This document shows, in pieces, positions 1 through 8,258 of a stretch of DNA of 64,000 bases (its first letter is position 1; each line of letters opens with the position of its first letter). A program made the translations under genes and the position numbers. The notes under the pieces are model-generated. The model made no database searches and was not told the DNA's origin. It saw only the letters and a list, made by a program, of their open reading frames with translations. The stretch is from Shewanella canadensis (GTDB taxonomy: Bacteria; Pseudomonadota; Gammaproteobacteria; Enterobacterales; Shewanellaceae), in contig NZ_RXNU01000002.1 of NCBI RefSeq assembly GCF_003966225.1, forward strand, positions 248,001-312,000. The letters are read 5' to 3'.

Positions 1-605
1 TCGATATCGCCAGCTTCGACACATTCCTGCGTCTGCACTATGGTGCACTTGGCCGCCATCGCCATGATGGGGGCAAAGTTTCGCGCCGTCTTGTTGTATA
101 TCAGGTTGCCATAACGGTCGGCATTGAGACTTTTTATCAGGGCAAAATCGGCTGTCAGACAGCGCTCCTGTACAAACTCCTGCCCATCAAACATTTCATG
201 TTTCTTACCATCGGCCAGCGGCGTACCCACAGACGTCGCCGTATAGAAGGCCGGGATCCCGGCGCCTCCGGCGCGGATCCGCTCGGCAAGGGTGCCCTGA
301 GGCACGAGCTCGAGCTCAATCTTGCCGGCCCGATAAAGATCGGGAAAGACCGTCGAGTTCGCGGTTCGGGGGAATGAGCAGATCATCTTACCCACCTGGC
401 CATTCTCAATCAGGGCCGCGAGGCCCACATGGCCGCTACCTGTATTGTTATTGATCACGGTAAGATTGCGGGCACCGTGATCGATCAAGGCATGAATTAG
501 TTCTATCGGACTGCCGGCCTCGCCGAAGCCACCTATCATCACAGTCGCACCGTCGAAAATATCGGCCACCGCATCTCGACATGAAGCTATACGTTTATCT
601 ATCAT
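1..605 (-). CDS. 3-oxoacid CoA-transferase subunit A (partial, runs off the left edge)
   Basis: Alpha subunit of an AtoD/ScoA-type CoA transferase, which moves CoA between acyl-CoA and a free 3-oxo or short-chain acid. It was read directly from the minus strand: it starts MIDKRIASCRDAV, followed by the glycine-rich IGGFGEAGSPIELI and NNNTGSGHVGLAAL segments typical of the family. The ATG at 605 has AAGGGG about 8 nt upstream. About 201 codons are visible; the 3' end and the partner subunit B lie outside the window. Only 15 bp separate it from the radical SAM gene upstream, so the two probably form one operon. That suggests CoA activation of an amino-acid-derived acid, but the substrate cannot be read from sequence. 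Confidence 0.88.
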   Translation of the reverse strand, partial: MIDKRIASCRDAVADIFDGATVMIGGFGEAGSPIELIHALIDHGARNLTVINNNTGSGHVGLAALIENGQVGKMICSFPRTANSTVFPDLYRAGKIELELVPQGTLAERIRAGGAGIPAFYTATSVGTPLADGKKHEMFDGQEFVQERCLTADFALIKSLNADRYGNLIYNKTARNFAPIMAMAAKCTIVQTQECVEAGDI

Positions 606-620
606 ACTTACAACCCCTTA

Positions 621-2222
621 TTAGCCTAAACGCTGCTGCAGCGCATCTGCCAGACCCGTCTCGATCTCTTTAAGCTCATCTTCGAAGAAGAACTTGTCGG
701 TATCCAGTGGCGTGAGGAAGTCGATCTTATTCTCCTTCTCATCATATTTAGCCAAGATAACTCTATCCATCCACTCCATATTTCTGGCCTCGGTAAACTG
801 CAAGGCGAAACACTTCTCGCCATTAACCACCGAGGTCCCCAGGATGGCTAATTTACCTGCCGATATCGTCATAGAGATATGGCGGGATGGGCGGTTGATA
901 GAGGCGAGTGAGCGGTAGATACGATTAAATATCTTGCTCATATCGGCCAGCGGCGCCGTGTAGTAATGATGCTCGCCGGTTGGGCGTGCGCAATACATGG
1001 AGTGGAAGCCCACACACATCATGCCCAGAATCGTGGCCAGATCGATCCAATTTTGAGAGGAGCGTTCGACATCGACATTACCGGCTTCATCTTTAAACAG
1101 GCTGATATGGTTCATCATCGGACTCTGACTACGAATATTCACTCCGTGATTTTGCAGACGACGAATAGCCGCTATGGTGCTGGGGTTGAGCAGCTCGCGA
1201 GGCGTAGAGAAGTGAGCCATCCACGCCAGTTGTACGCCGTTGTCACGCATAGTGTCGAACAGCTCCAACATAGGTTCATACTTTTCAGTTAACACCATCT
1301 CAGGTTGGAAGGTCAGTGCCCGGGTAGCCAGGCGGACATTTTTAACATGCAGCAGAGAGGGATCTTCGATAAGCGGCATCACATATTGGCGTAAACGGCT
1401 CACCGGCATATAGCCGCCATCACCGCCGGTGATCAGAATATCGGTCACTTCAGGATGTCGTCTCAGGTATTCATGCAGCTGGGCAATATCTTTCTGGATA
1501 AACAAATCTTCATCACCACGAACCTGTGCGTGACGGAAACAGTAAGTACAGAAGGAGAAACAGTTTTGGGTGGTCTTATCAAACACCAGCTGGCACTGAG
1601 GATACTTGTGCTGGCTACCATCGAGAAACTCCAGCACGCCTTCATCGTTCACAAACCAGGGCTTATTTAACTGCTGATTGCCATCATGTGGGTTCGTCTT
1701 CTCCATGTAAGCGATAGCGACCTGAGTGCGGGCCTTAGCATCCGGGCTCCCGACATATTGCTGCGTCGTCTGCTCATCGATCATCCCTGGTTGCGGGAAC
1801 ACCAGCTGAAACACAGAGTCGGTTGGATAATCATCCCAGTTGATGCTGTTCAGTGTGTGGCGCGTCGCCAGGAAACGGTACACCTCGACAAATAGTTCAC
1901 GCTCATCGATGACGCCGATATCTATGCCATTCTTATTCAGTATCGCGCAGACTTCACGAAATCCGGACAAGCCCGTGTAGTGATCTTTCTCATTAAAGAG
2001 AAACTCACGGCTTTCGAGAAAACCTGAGTGCTGGGGATAGGAGGCATGCAACCTGCTAAGCAATCCTGCCGGCAACAACCTCTCCTGGTTGATGATATTC
2101 ATCGTCTCATCACTGTAACCGTATCGGGTCATTGTCTGTTCGACAGCGGCAGTGTTGACGACTAAATGCTTCTGAGGGGCTGAGGTGGTGATAATACGTT
2201 CGGCAGAGTTCTTATTGCTCAT
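621..2222 (-). CDS. KamA-family radical SAM protein (amino acid 2,3-aminomutase-like), long form
   Basis: A 533-residue radical SAM protein. The 4Fe-4S cluster motif CFSFCTYC lies at residues 221-228, followed by FRHAQVRG and a glycine-rich ITGGDGG segment. The family includes lysine 2,3-aminomutase, which uses SAM and PLP to move an alpha-amino group to the beta carbon. The usual PLP-lysine motif PGGGGK is not seen; the nearest candidate is SAGK at about residue 456. It is clearly longer than KamA (about 415) or EpmB (about 340). The start is supported by AGGA 9 nt upstream. It shares an operon with the CoA-transferase gene and is divergent from a LysR gene, which fits a catabolic role. The exact amino acid substrate is unknown. 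Confidence 0.8.
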   Translation of the reverse strand: MSNKNSAERIITTSAPQKHLVVNTAAVEQTMTRYGYSDETMNIINQERLLPAGLLSRLHASYPQHSGFLESREFLFNEKDHYTGLSGFREVCAILNKNGIDIGVIDERELFVEVYRFLATRHTLNSINWDDYPTDSVFQLVFPQPGMIDEQTTQQYVGSPDAKARTQVAIAYMEKTNPHDGNQQLNKPWFVNDEGVLEFLDGSQHKYPQCQLVFDKTTQNCFSFCTYCFRHAQVRGDEDLFIQKDIAQLHEYLRRHPEVTDILITGGDGGYMPVSRLRQYVMPLIEDPSLLHVKNVRLATRALTFQPEMVLTEKYEPMLELFDTMRDNGVQLAWMAHFSTPRELLNPSTIAAIRRLQNHGVNIRSQSPMMNHISLFKDEAGNVDVERSSQNWIDLATILGMMCVGFHSMYCARPTGEHHYYTAPLADMSKIFNRIYRSLASINRPSRHISMTISAGKLAILGTSVVNGEKCFALQFTEARNMEWMDRVILAKYDEKENKIDFLTPLDTDKFFFEDELKEIETGLADALQQRLG

Positions 2223-2432
2223 TATTATGTCCTATCAGTGACTTATCTCCCCTATCGAAAGGGGCGTTATGCTCTTCTTAAACACTTTTCAATATGAGTT
2301 TTAATAAGAGTTTTTAACAGATTTCTAAACAAGAGCTTTTAAACAAAAAGATAAAACGACAGCTCTCGGCGGTTGATTATTAACCATACATTTTTTATGG
2401 GTATTGATGAAATACAATCTTTTTATGTCACA

Positions 2433-2449
2433 CATAGTTAAAACCTATG
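2433..2449. promoter_or_regulatory. Candidate LysR-type operator (T-N11-A box)
   Basis: CATAG-TTAAAAC-CTATG is an imperfectly spaced dyad containing a T-N11-A core. It lies in the 458-bp gap between the divergent radical SAM operon and the LysR gene at 2681, where such a regulator usually binds. Assignment rests on position and symmetry only. Confidence 0.4.
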
Positions 2450-2589
2450 ACTTAAGCTTGTTTGCATAGAAAAGCCTGAGTAGACTTGAAAGACAGAGAA
2501 GCCGCGAGAATAAGACAAGGCTAAGAAAGGGTCGAGTATCGAGGACAGGCAGAAACAAAGGCAGGCTCGTGACCCGTGACTTTTAGACA

Positions 2590-2613
2590 TTCGCGGCTAA
2601 AGCCGCTCCTACA
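2590..2613. repeat. REP-like palindromic element, first of about 15 copies
   Basis: A hairpin with core GCGGCTAAAGCCGC flanked by TTC on one side and TCCTACA on the other. Full or near-full copies are at 2590-2613, 7899-7922, 14824-14846 (variant), 16679-16702, 19881-19904, 24600-24623, 24781-24804, 26270-26293, 26419-26442, 27526-27549, 38972-38995, 39138-39161, 39305-39328, 45298-45321 and 53270-53293. Partial copies are at 16747-16757, about 24814-24828 and 45339-45358. All are intergenic. The GTAGGAGCGG end resembles REP sequences of Pseudomonas, which are linked to RAYT transposases. No transposase is in the window. Confidence 0.8.
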
Positions 2614-2623
2614 TAAAGCATGT

Positions 2624-2665
2624 CGTAGCCCGTAACCCGTAGCCCGTAGCCCGTAGCCCGTAGCT
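2624..2665. repeat. Short tandem array, unit CGTAGCC (7 bp x 6)
   Basis: Six consecutive heptamers, with single-base variants in the second (CGTAACC) and last (CGTAGCT) units. The array ends about 15 bp before the LysR start codon, so it occupies the place expected for that gene's promoter-proximal leader. The rest of the 2223-2680 gap is AT-rich near the radical SAM start and holds one REP copy. Confidence 0.85.
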
Positions 2666-2680
2666 TAATAGGATTTTAAA

Positions 2681-3526
2681 ATGAAGCTCAGATCGATTAA
2701 ATACTTTCAATCAGTGTATGAGCAGGGCAGCATCACAGGCGCGGCGCGTCAGTGTTTCGTTTCACAGCCTTCGATCACGGCTGCGATTTCACAGCTGGAG
2801 CAAGAGCTCAATATCGAGCTTTTCGTTCGTCATGCGGGGGGTGTCAGGCCAACTTCGGCGGCGGATAAACTCTACCCTCTTGCCAGAGAGATGAGTGATA
2901 ACGAACAGTCAATTCTGCATCTATTCAGCGATGGACCCACACCTGTTCCCCTTCGTCTGGGACTTATGCGCTCCTTGGGGGCCCAGCGCATGAGTGAACT
3001 TCTCACCGAGCTGACTAAACGCATAGATAATCTGGAACTAACCTTGGTAGAACCCGATGAGCCCTGCGATGCGCGAGTGGTCTTATCTCAGTCTGCATCG
3101 AGTTGTGAGGACTTTATTCCAATCTGGGAAGACAGTTATCAGCTAGCCATCCCTAATGGCTGGCCACTCGCCACTAAACCACTTGTCTCTGTCGAAGATC
3201 TCGACGGTATCCCCTTTATTAACCGCACTCCATGCGATGCGCTGGATAGACTCAAACAAACCATGGCGGCTCTGGGCGTTCAGTTTCAGCCCAGAGCCAA
3301 TATCCGAACCATAGAATATACCTGGCCTATGGTCAGTGCCGGTGTCGGCGCCGCCCTACTACCGGACTGGCAGGAGATAAAGCATAACGATGGCTTCGTG
3401 TTACGTCCCATTGCAAACGAGAAACTCATGAAGCGGATAGGGCTGGCCTATAATGCCAGCAGGATGGAAGAGCCACTGATAGCCTCGGTGATATCTGTGT
3501 GCAGATCTACGGCGAGACAGGGTTAA
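2681..3526 (+). CDS. LysR-family transcriptional regulator
   Basis: A 281-residue LysR-type regulator. The N-terminal winged helix-turn-helix is clear (residues 1-60: LRSIKYFQSVYEQGSITGAA, then FVSQPSITAAISQLEQELN), and a co-inducer-binding domain fills the rest. It is divergent from the radical SAM/CoA-transferase operon, so it most likely controls that operon and itself. It is slightly shorter than typical LysR proteins (about 300), without an obvious truncation. The inducer is unknown. Confidence 0.9.
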   Translation: MKLRSIKYFQSVYEQGSITGAARQCFVSQPSITAAISQLEQELNIELFVRHAGGVRPTSAADKLYPLAREMSDNEQSILHLFSDGPTPVPLRLGLMRSLGAQRMSELLTELTKRIDNLELTLVEPDEPCDARVVLSQSASSCEDFIPIWEDSYQLAIPNGWPLATKPLVSVEDLDGIPFINRTPCDALDRLKQTMAALGVQFQPRANIRTIEYTWPMVSAGVGAALLPDWQEIKHNDGFVLRPIANEKLMKRIGLAYNASRMEEPLIASVISVCRSTARQG

Positions 3527-3625
3527 CCTTGATTCTATACATTTTATAAGGATTTGATGCTGAACGAAGTTGATTTTGAAATGAGTTAAACTATTTCGTC
3601 GGGCTCTTCGGGGCATTCAAGCCTG

Positions 3626-3652
3626 ATGCCTGAGGGCAGGTCCCTCAGGCAT
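3626..3652 (+). terminator. Hairpin terminator downstream of the LysR gene
   Basis: A perfect 11-bp stem, ATGCCTGAGGG with CCCTCAGGCAT, and a 5-nt loop. It is followed by the loosely T-rich ACTATTATTT. It lies 100 bp after the LysR stop and before the convergent stress-protein genes. Confidence 0.65.
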
Positions 3653-3754
3653 ACTATTATTTAAGTCACACTCTTCTTTCAGGAATACTGTTCTTTCAGA
3701 CACGCCAGAGTTCATTCAGATTACTGAACTCTGAGCGGGTATCGGGTCACTCAA

Positions 3755-4198
3755 TTACTTAACGACCAGTACCGGACACTTAGCCTTATTCGCCAGCGCC
3801 TCGGCCACATTAGGGTTCAACATATGAGACAAGCCTGTATGACCATGACTGGCAATAACAATCATTCCAACCTCATTTTCAACGCTGTCTTCTAATATGT
3901 TAGCGAAAATATCGCCACTTCTGATCACAGGTGTCACACTCAATACGTTATCCAAAGCGGGTTCAATTTGAGCGACCAGCTCAGTGAGTTTTTCCTCTGA
4001 ATAGGCTTCTAACTGCTTTTCTAGCTCTTCAGGACTCTCAACAATTATCCCGTAATTGTGTTCACCATAAGGCTTACTCATAACATGCAGCAGCCTGATA
4101 TTTACCTGATATAAATTTGCCATCTCGATGGCATAACTAAGGGCATGCGACGCTGTCTCTGAAAAATCTGTAGGGCATAAAATTTGACGAGTACGCAT
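3755..4198 (-). CDS. Universal stress protein (UspA family), copy 1
   Basis: A single-domain Usp protein of 147 residues. It starts MRTRQILCPTDFSETASHAL and ends in the family signature ASHGHTGLSHML...KCPVLVVK. Usp proteins bind nucleotides and help cells survive stress; the ligand here is not known. GGAG lies upstream of the ATG. The N-terminus and overall plan are nearly identical to the next gene, so the pair arose by tandem duplication. Both are followed upstream by a SpoIIAA-like gene on the same strand, suggesting a small stress operon. Confidence 0.9.
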   Translation of the reverse strand: MRTRQILCPTDFSETASHALSYAIEMANLYQVNIRLLHVMSKPYGEHNYGIIVESPEELEKQLEAYSEEKLTELVAQIEPALDNVLSVTPVIRSGDIFANILEDSVENEVGMIVIASHGHTGLSHMLNPNVAEALANKAKCPVLVVK

Positions 4199-4263
4199 AA
4201 TTATTAACTCCTTTTTTTTTACTCATGAATCGCTCATATCATTCCATAAGACTTTATGGCCGT

Positions 4264-4695
4264 TTATTTCACTACCAACACAGGACACTTAGCACCATTG
4301 GCCACGCCTTCGGCAACATTAGTATGCAGAAAGTGAGATATACCGGTGCGGCCATGGCAGGCCATCACTATCATTCCAACATCATTTGTTTCTGCCTCTT
4401 CGAGGATCTGTTCCACGGGCAAACCACGCCTTATGACCGTTTCGATACTGAGTTCACTCTTAAGACCAGAAAGTAGCTGTTTCATCTTCTCGGCGGCGTC
4501 CTCCTCCATATTTTGAGCCAACTCTTCCGGAGTAATAGCTAAAATTTGGAAGTTCGCATCACCATATGGCTGATCTATCACATGCAGTAAGCGAAAACTG
4601 ACATGATAAAAATTAGCCATCTCAATCGCATAACGAAGCGCGTGTGATGCCGTTTCTGAAAAATCTGTTGGACACAAAATTTGACGAGTTCTCAT
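4264..4695 (-). CDS. Universal stress protein (UspA family), copy 2
   Basis: 143 residues, one Usp domain, with ACHGRTGISHFL near the C-terminus. The start is placed at the ATG at 4695, because a consensus GGAGGT lies 4 nt upstream and the protein then begins MRTRQILCPTDFSETASHAL, exactly as its neighbour does. An in-frame extension to 4749 exists but lacks support. It is a tandem paralogue of the gene at 3755-4198, 65 bp away. The sequences diverge most in the middle third, which suggests different ligands or partners. Confidence 0.9.
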   Translation of the reverse strand: MRTRQILCPTDFSETASHALRYAIEMANFYHVSFRLLHVIDQPYGDANFQILAITPEELAQNMEEDAAEKMKQLLSGLKSELSIETVIRRGLPVEQILEEAETNDVGMIVMACHGRTGISHFLHTNVAEGVANGAKCPVLVVK

Positions 4696-4816
4696 AATAC
4701 CTCCATTAATTAAAGCATAGCTTTCATATTGAAATTTACACCCATGCACACCAATATATTGGTGATTTTACCCAATATTTATCTGGAAACAGCCTAAAAC
4801 CTGGTCTGGAAATCTT

Positions 4817-5194
4817 TTACTTTAGCCAATCCAGCGCTTCATCTCTCTCTTCGAAGAACCTGATCTCCCCGGGTGTAAACCAATCCGCCATTTTAGACAT
4901 CCACTCCTGCAGGCCACCTTTACCTAATATCGCCATCTTCTTAAACTCTTTAGCATGAGAGATGCCTAACTTAAGATCGTCCCATACAGCATGAAGCGAC
5001 ATCCCTTTAAACTCTCTCATATCGGTAAGCACGTGAATATCAGGCTCTCTTATCCCAATTAATGCCGACTCTAACAAGGGGACCATCTGCTCATAATCTT
5101 CATGGGTCAAACTACCCGTCACAATCAATGACAGGTAAAAATCATCCCCGTTACGTTCGATTCCAATCGAAATTCCATGTCGTTCATTACTCAT
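4817..5194 (-). CDS. SpoIIAA-like (STAS/SEC14-like) protein
   Basis: A 125-residue protein with the alternating strand/helix pattern of the SpoIIAA-like family. The central DIHVLTDMREFKGMSL, then HAKEFKKMAILGKG and a C-terminal FFEERDEALDWL, are typical. The family is widespread in environmental bacteria and is thought to bind small hydrophobic ligands or take part in stress signalling; no precise function is established. It lies 121 bp upstream of the Usp pair on the same strand, so stress co-expression is plausible. Confidence 0.82.
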   Translation of the reverse strand: MSNERHGISIGIERNGDDFYLSLIVTGSLTHEDYEQMVPLLESALIGIREPDIHVLTDMREFKGMSLHAVWDDLKLGISHAKEFKKMAILGKGGLQEWMSKMADWFTPGEIRFFEERDEALDWLK

Positions 5195-5411
5195 CTACCG
5201 CTCCTTATACCAATTTCATTAATTAATTCATTAACTACGTAATCGGTTCCTTGGGGGTTAGGGTTAATCCCAATCAGTGGCACTGACAGCTCAAGTCTAG
5301 TTTTTTGTCCGGAAATGGATGTTGATCCCGATCACATTGCGCGCCTAATTCGAACGAAAATCAAACAGCGGTAGATCTTATTATTTAAATAAACTAATAT
5401 AAATCCTGCAG

Positions 5412-5429
5412 ACCGACTAATCAGTCGGT
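5412..5429. promoter_or_regulatory. Palindromic operator, probable TetR-family site
   Basis: A perfect 7+4+7 inverted repeat, ACCGACT-AATC-AGTCGGT. It lies just downstream of an AT-rich -10-like TAATAT (about 5394-5399) and before the aldehyde dehydrogenase gene. A TetR regulator is encoded directly after that gene. Size, symmetry and position fit a TetR-family repressor site. Confidence 0.6.
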
Positions 5430-5577
5430 TTATAACTTATAACAAATGACGTGTAACGGTACTGAGCAGCATGAAGATGAGATAGGGTCTAAAAGTTACT
5501 TAGGGCCAGCTATATTATTGCTACTCATGAAGCTACGGCATGCCCCCTGCCAACACTTAAGCTGGAGAAGTAAACGA

Positions 5578-7008
5578 ATGAATATGGCCATAAAGAGTGA
5601 GATCAGCTCAGAAACCGGATTAACAGAGCTATTAACACGACAGAGAGACAGCTACAGATCTCAACCCTCTCCAAGTTACGAGCAAAGAGTCGAGACGCTC
5701 AAGTCGCTAAAACTGGCCTTGCTCAAATTTCGGCAACCTCTGGCGGATGCACTCAATCGTGATTACGGCACCCGTTCGACCGATGACACACTTATCTCAG
5801 ACATCATGCCCTGTATCAATAACATCAACTACAGCCTTAAAAACCTCAAGAAGTGGATGAAACCGAGTCGACGTCATGCAGGATTACTGCTCGCTCCCGC
5901 AAAGGTGAAAGTGCATTATCAACCTGTCGGTGTTGTCGGCATCATAGTCCCCTGGAATTTCCCGGTGATGCTCTCCGTCGGGCCATTGATAACTGCTCTG
6001 AGCGCGGGAAACCATGCCATGTTGAAGTTATCTGAATTTACTCCCGAAACCAATAAGGTCATAGAGGAGATGCTGGCAAGTATCTTCGATACCAGGCAGG
6101 TTGCCGTGGTGGAAGGTGAAGCGGATGTAGCGGCAGAGTTCTCATCCTTACCCTTCGATCATTTGCTTTTCACCGGCTCCACAACCGTAGGACATCACGT
6201 GATGCGAGCGGCTTCTGCAAACCTGACGCCGGTCACTCTAGAATTAGGTGGCAAGTCACCGGTCGTTATCGCGCCGGATATGCCGATAGCAACGGCTGTC
6301 GAGCGCATGATCTATGGTAAATGCTTAAATTCAGGCCAGATCTGTGTCGCCCCGGATTATGTACTGGTTCCTAAAGAGAAACAGGCTGAATTTATCCAAG
6401 CTTATCAGGCTAAGTTTAGCGCCATGTATGGCAAGGTTAGCGACAATAACGACTACGGCGCCATCATCAATCAGCGTCAGTTCGACCGCCTGCTCTCGGT
6501 ACTCGAAGATGCCAAGTCTAAGGGAGCCAAGGTTATTTCGGCCAACGATGAAGTCATCAATACCGCTAAGCGAAAAATTCCCACTCAGCTTGTTACCCAT
6601 GTCAGTGATGATATGCAGCTGATGCAAGATGAGATATTTGGCCCGCTGCTGCCGATCATCGGCTATGACACTCTCGATGAGGCCGTCACTTACATCAACG
6701 ATCGCCCGAGACCCTTAGCCTTGTATATCATGAGTTTCGATGAGCAGGTTCAAGATAGGATACTTAACCAGACTCACTCTGGTGGCGTGTGTATTAACGA
6801 AACCGTGTTTCACGTCGCGGCCGACGATGCGCCATTTGGTGGAATAGGCCCCTCGGGCATGGGACACTATCATGGTAAGGAGGGGTTCCTGACACTCAGC
6901 CATGCTAAAACAGTATTAAGCCGAGGCAAGTTGAACACAGGAAAGTTTATTCATCCTCCCTACGGCAACCCGATTCAGAAAATACTTTATAAGATGTTTA
7001 TTCGTTAA
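5578..7008 (+). CDS. calB: Aldehyde dehydrogenase, coniferyl aldehyde dehydrogenase type
   Basis: An NAD(P)-dependent aldehyde dehydrogenase oxidising an aldehyde to its acid. The general base is Glu222 in LELGGKSP and the catalytic Cys256 lies in NSGQICVAP. The opening LTELLTRQRDSYRSQPSPSYEQRVETL and HPPYG near the end match the coniferyl aldehyde dehydrogenase branch, which in practice often acts on medium-chain or aromatic aldehydes. The start at 5578 gives 476 residues and has GGAG about 10 nt upstream; the open frame continues back to 5446, but that would add a non-homologous tail. It is flanked by a palindromic operator upstream and a TetR gene downstream, suggesting aldehyde- or lipid-responsive control. 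Confidence 0.85.
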   Translation: MNMAIKSEISSETGLTELLTRQRDSYRSQPSPSYEQRVETLKSLKLALLKFRQPLADALNRDYGTRSTDDTLISDIMPCINNINYSLKNLKKWMKPSRRHAGLLLAPAKVKVHYQPVGVVGIIVPWNFPVMLSVGPLITALSAGNHAMLKLSEFTPETNKVIEEMLASIFDTRQVAVVEGEADVAAEFSSLPFDHLLFTGSTTVGHHVMRAASANLTPVTLELGGKSPVVIAPDMPIATAVERMIYGKCLNSGQICVAPDYVLVPKEKQAEFIQAYQAKFSAMYGKVSDNNDYGAIINQRQFDRLLSVLEDAKSKGAKVISANDEVINTAKRKIPTQLVTHVSDDMQLMQDEIFGPLLPIIGYDTLDEAVTYINDRPRPLALYIMSFDEQVQDRILNQTHSGGVCINETVFHVAADDAPFGGIGPSGMGHYHGKEGFLTLSHAKTVLSRGKLNTGKFIHPPYGNPIQKILYKMFIR

Positions 7009-7012
7009 GAGC

Positions 7013-7172
7013 TTCTAGGTTCTAGGTTCTAGGTTCTAGGTTCTAGGTTCTAGGTTCTAGGTTCTAGGTTCTAGGTTCTAGGTTCTAGGTTCTAGGTTCT
7101 AGGTTCTAGGTTCTAGGTTCTAGGTTCTAGGTTCTAGGTTCTAGGTTCTAGGTTCTAGGTTCTAGGTTCTAG
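7013..7172. repeat. Tandem heptamer array TTCTAGG (about 22.9 units)
   Basis: 160 bp of perfectly repeated TTCTAGG, starting 5 bp after the aldehyde dehydrogenase stop and ending about 75 bp before the TetR start. All 22 full units are identical, so the array is young or actively homogenised. Shorter degenerate relatives are at 30001-30039, 30534-30582 and about 54028-54040. Confidence 0.98.
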
Positions 7173-7246
7173 CAAGATGCTCGAAATCGTAAGCGATAAA
7201 ACACAGCTAATTAATAGATAGTTAATAGGTAATTGATAGGCAATTG

Positions 7247-7822
7247 ATGAGCAAACCAGATAAAAAACAGACCATCTTAGACACAGCCTTGACCCTGTTC
7301 GTCAGCCAAGGCTTCTATGCGACTTCGACCGCCTCGATAGCCAAGCAAGCGGGTGTGGCGACTGGCACTCTATTTCATCACTTCCCTTCGAAAGATGAAC
7401 TGATGAATCATCTTTTTTTAACGATAAAGCAAGAGTTCGCCAACGAGATCCAGGCCCAGATAAAAGACAGCGGCGATCTCAAGCAGGATGCCGAGCACCT
7501 TTGGTGCAGTGCCATACAGTGGGCCATGGATAATCCACTTAAGCAGGAGTTTTTTCAGCAGTACTCTATGTCACCGTCTATCGCCATAGAGATCCGAGAA
7601 CAGGCCATGAATGGCATATTAGGTTTCATGGGCGCCCTGCTACTGCAAGGCCAAACACAGGGGCTACTCGCGAGCTACCCACTGACCCTGATGCAAGATA
7701 ACTGTCACGGCCAATACCTCGCCGCCACCCGCTACTTTTTAGATAATCCCTGCAAGTGGCAAGAGCCAGAGCACAAAGAAGCCAGCTTTGCACTGTTTTG
7801 GAATGCGATGGCTAAGAGCTGA
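7247..7822 (+). CDS. TetR-family transcriptional regulator
   Basis: 191 residues. The N-terminal helix-turn-helix is canonical: TILDTALTLFVSQGFYATST, ASIAKQAGVATGTLFHHFPSKDEL. The C-terminal ligand domain is diverged, as usual. The ATG at 7247 is chosen over an in-frame TTG one codon earlier. It follows the aldehyde dehydrogenase gene, but a 160-bp heptamer array intervenes. The palindrome at 5412-5429 is its most likely target. Confidence 0.9.
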   Translation: MSKPDKKQTILDTALTLFVSQGFYATSTASIAKQAGVATGTLFHHFPSKDELMNHLFLTIKQEFANEIQAQIKDSGDLKQDAEHLWCSAIQWAMDNPLKQEFFQQYSMSPSIAIEIREQAMNGILGFMGALLLQGQTQGLLASYPLTLMQDNCHGQYLAATRYFLDNPCKWQEPEHKEASFALFWNAMAKS

Positions 7823-8258
7823 AAAGGTTTTGAGGCTCGAGTCGCGAGATACGAGCTACGAGCTACGAGCTGTGCATCAACGAGCTTGATATTCCCCATG
7901 TAGGAGCGGCTTTAGCCGCGAATCTTTTAGGGTTCGAGTATCGAGCTTAAGAAAGAGCCAAGATAGTCTCGAGTTACGAGTTTCGAGCAAAAGCCAAATC
8001 GAAGAGAGAACTTTCTTGTAAATCAATCGGTGCAGATGCGGCAGTGAGCTTCGATGACAGGGCCGTTCAATGACATCCATGTCACCACGGCATTCGTGGA
8101 TCCATTCACATCAGATGTCATCGCAGAGCCCACAGGGATTGTGCTTGCGGCGACTCACTGAAGTATCTGCACATACTTAGCCGGAGGCGTTAGATGACAA
8201 TGAAGGTACGACCTTCAAACACACCATTAAATACCAGCAAGCTACAGAGAAAATGCAA
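7823..8258. other. Intergenic region with heptamer, REP copy and nested hairpins
   Basis: No gene is convincing here. It holds about three CTACGAG heptamers (about 7849-7872), a REP copy (7899-7922) and a nested dyad: outer TGACATC/GATGTCA (8071-8077, 8114-8120) around inner CCACG/CGTGG (8085-8099). A 69-residue open frame at 8194 overlaps the kinase gene end and lacks coding character. Confidence 0.6.

Noticed and set aside
5446..5577. N-terminal extension of the aldehyde dehydrogenase
   Set aside because: The added 44 residues are not family-like, and a better ribosome site precedes the ATG at 5578.
7013..7172. CRISPR array
   Set aside because: The unit is 7 bp with no spacers; it is a simple tandem repeat and no cas gene is present.
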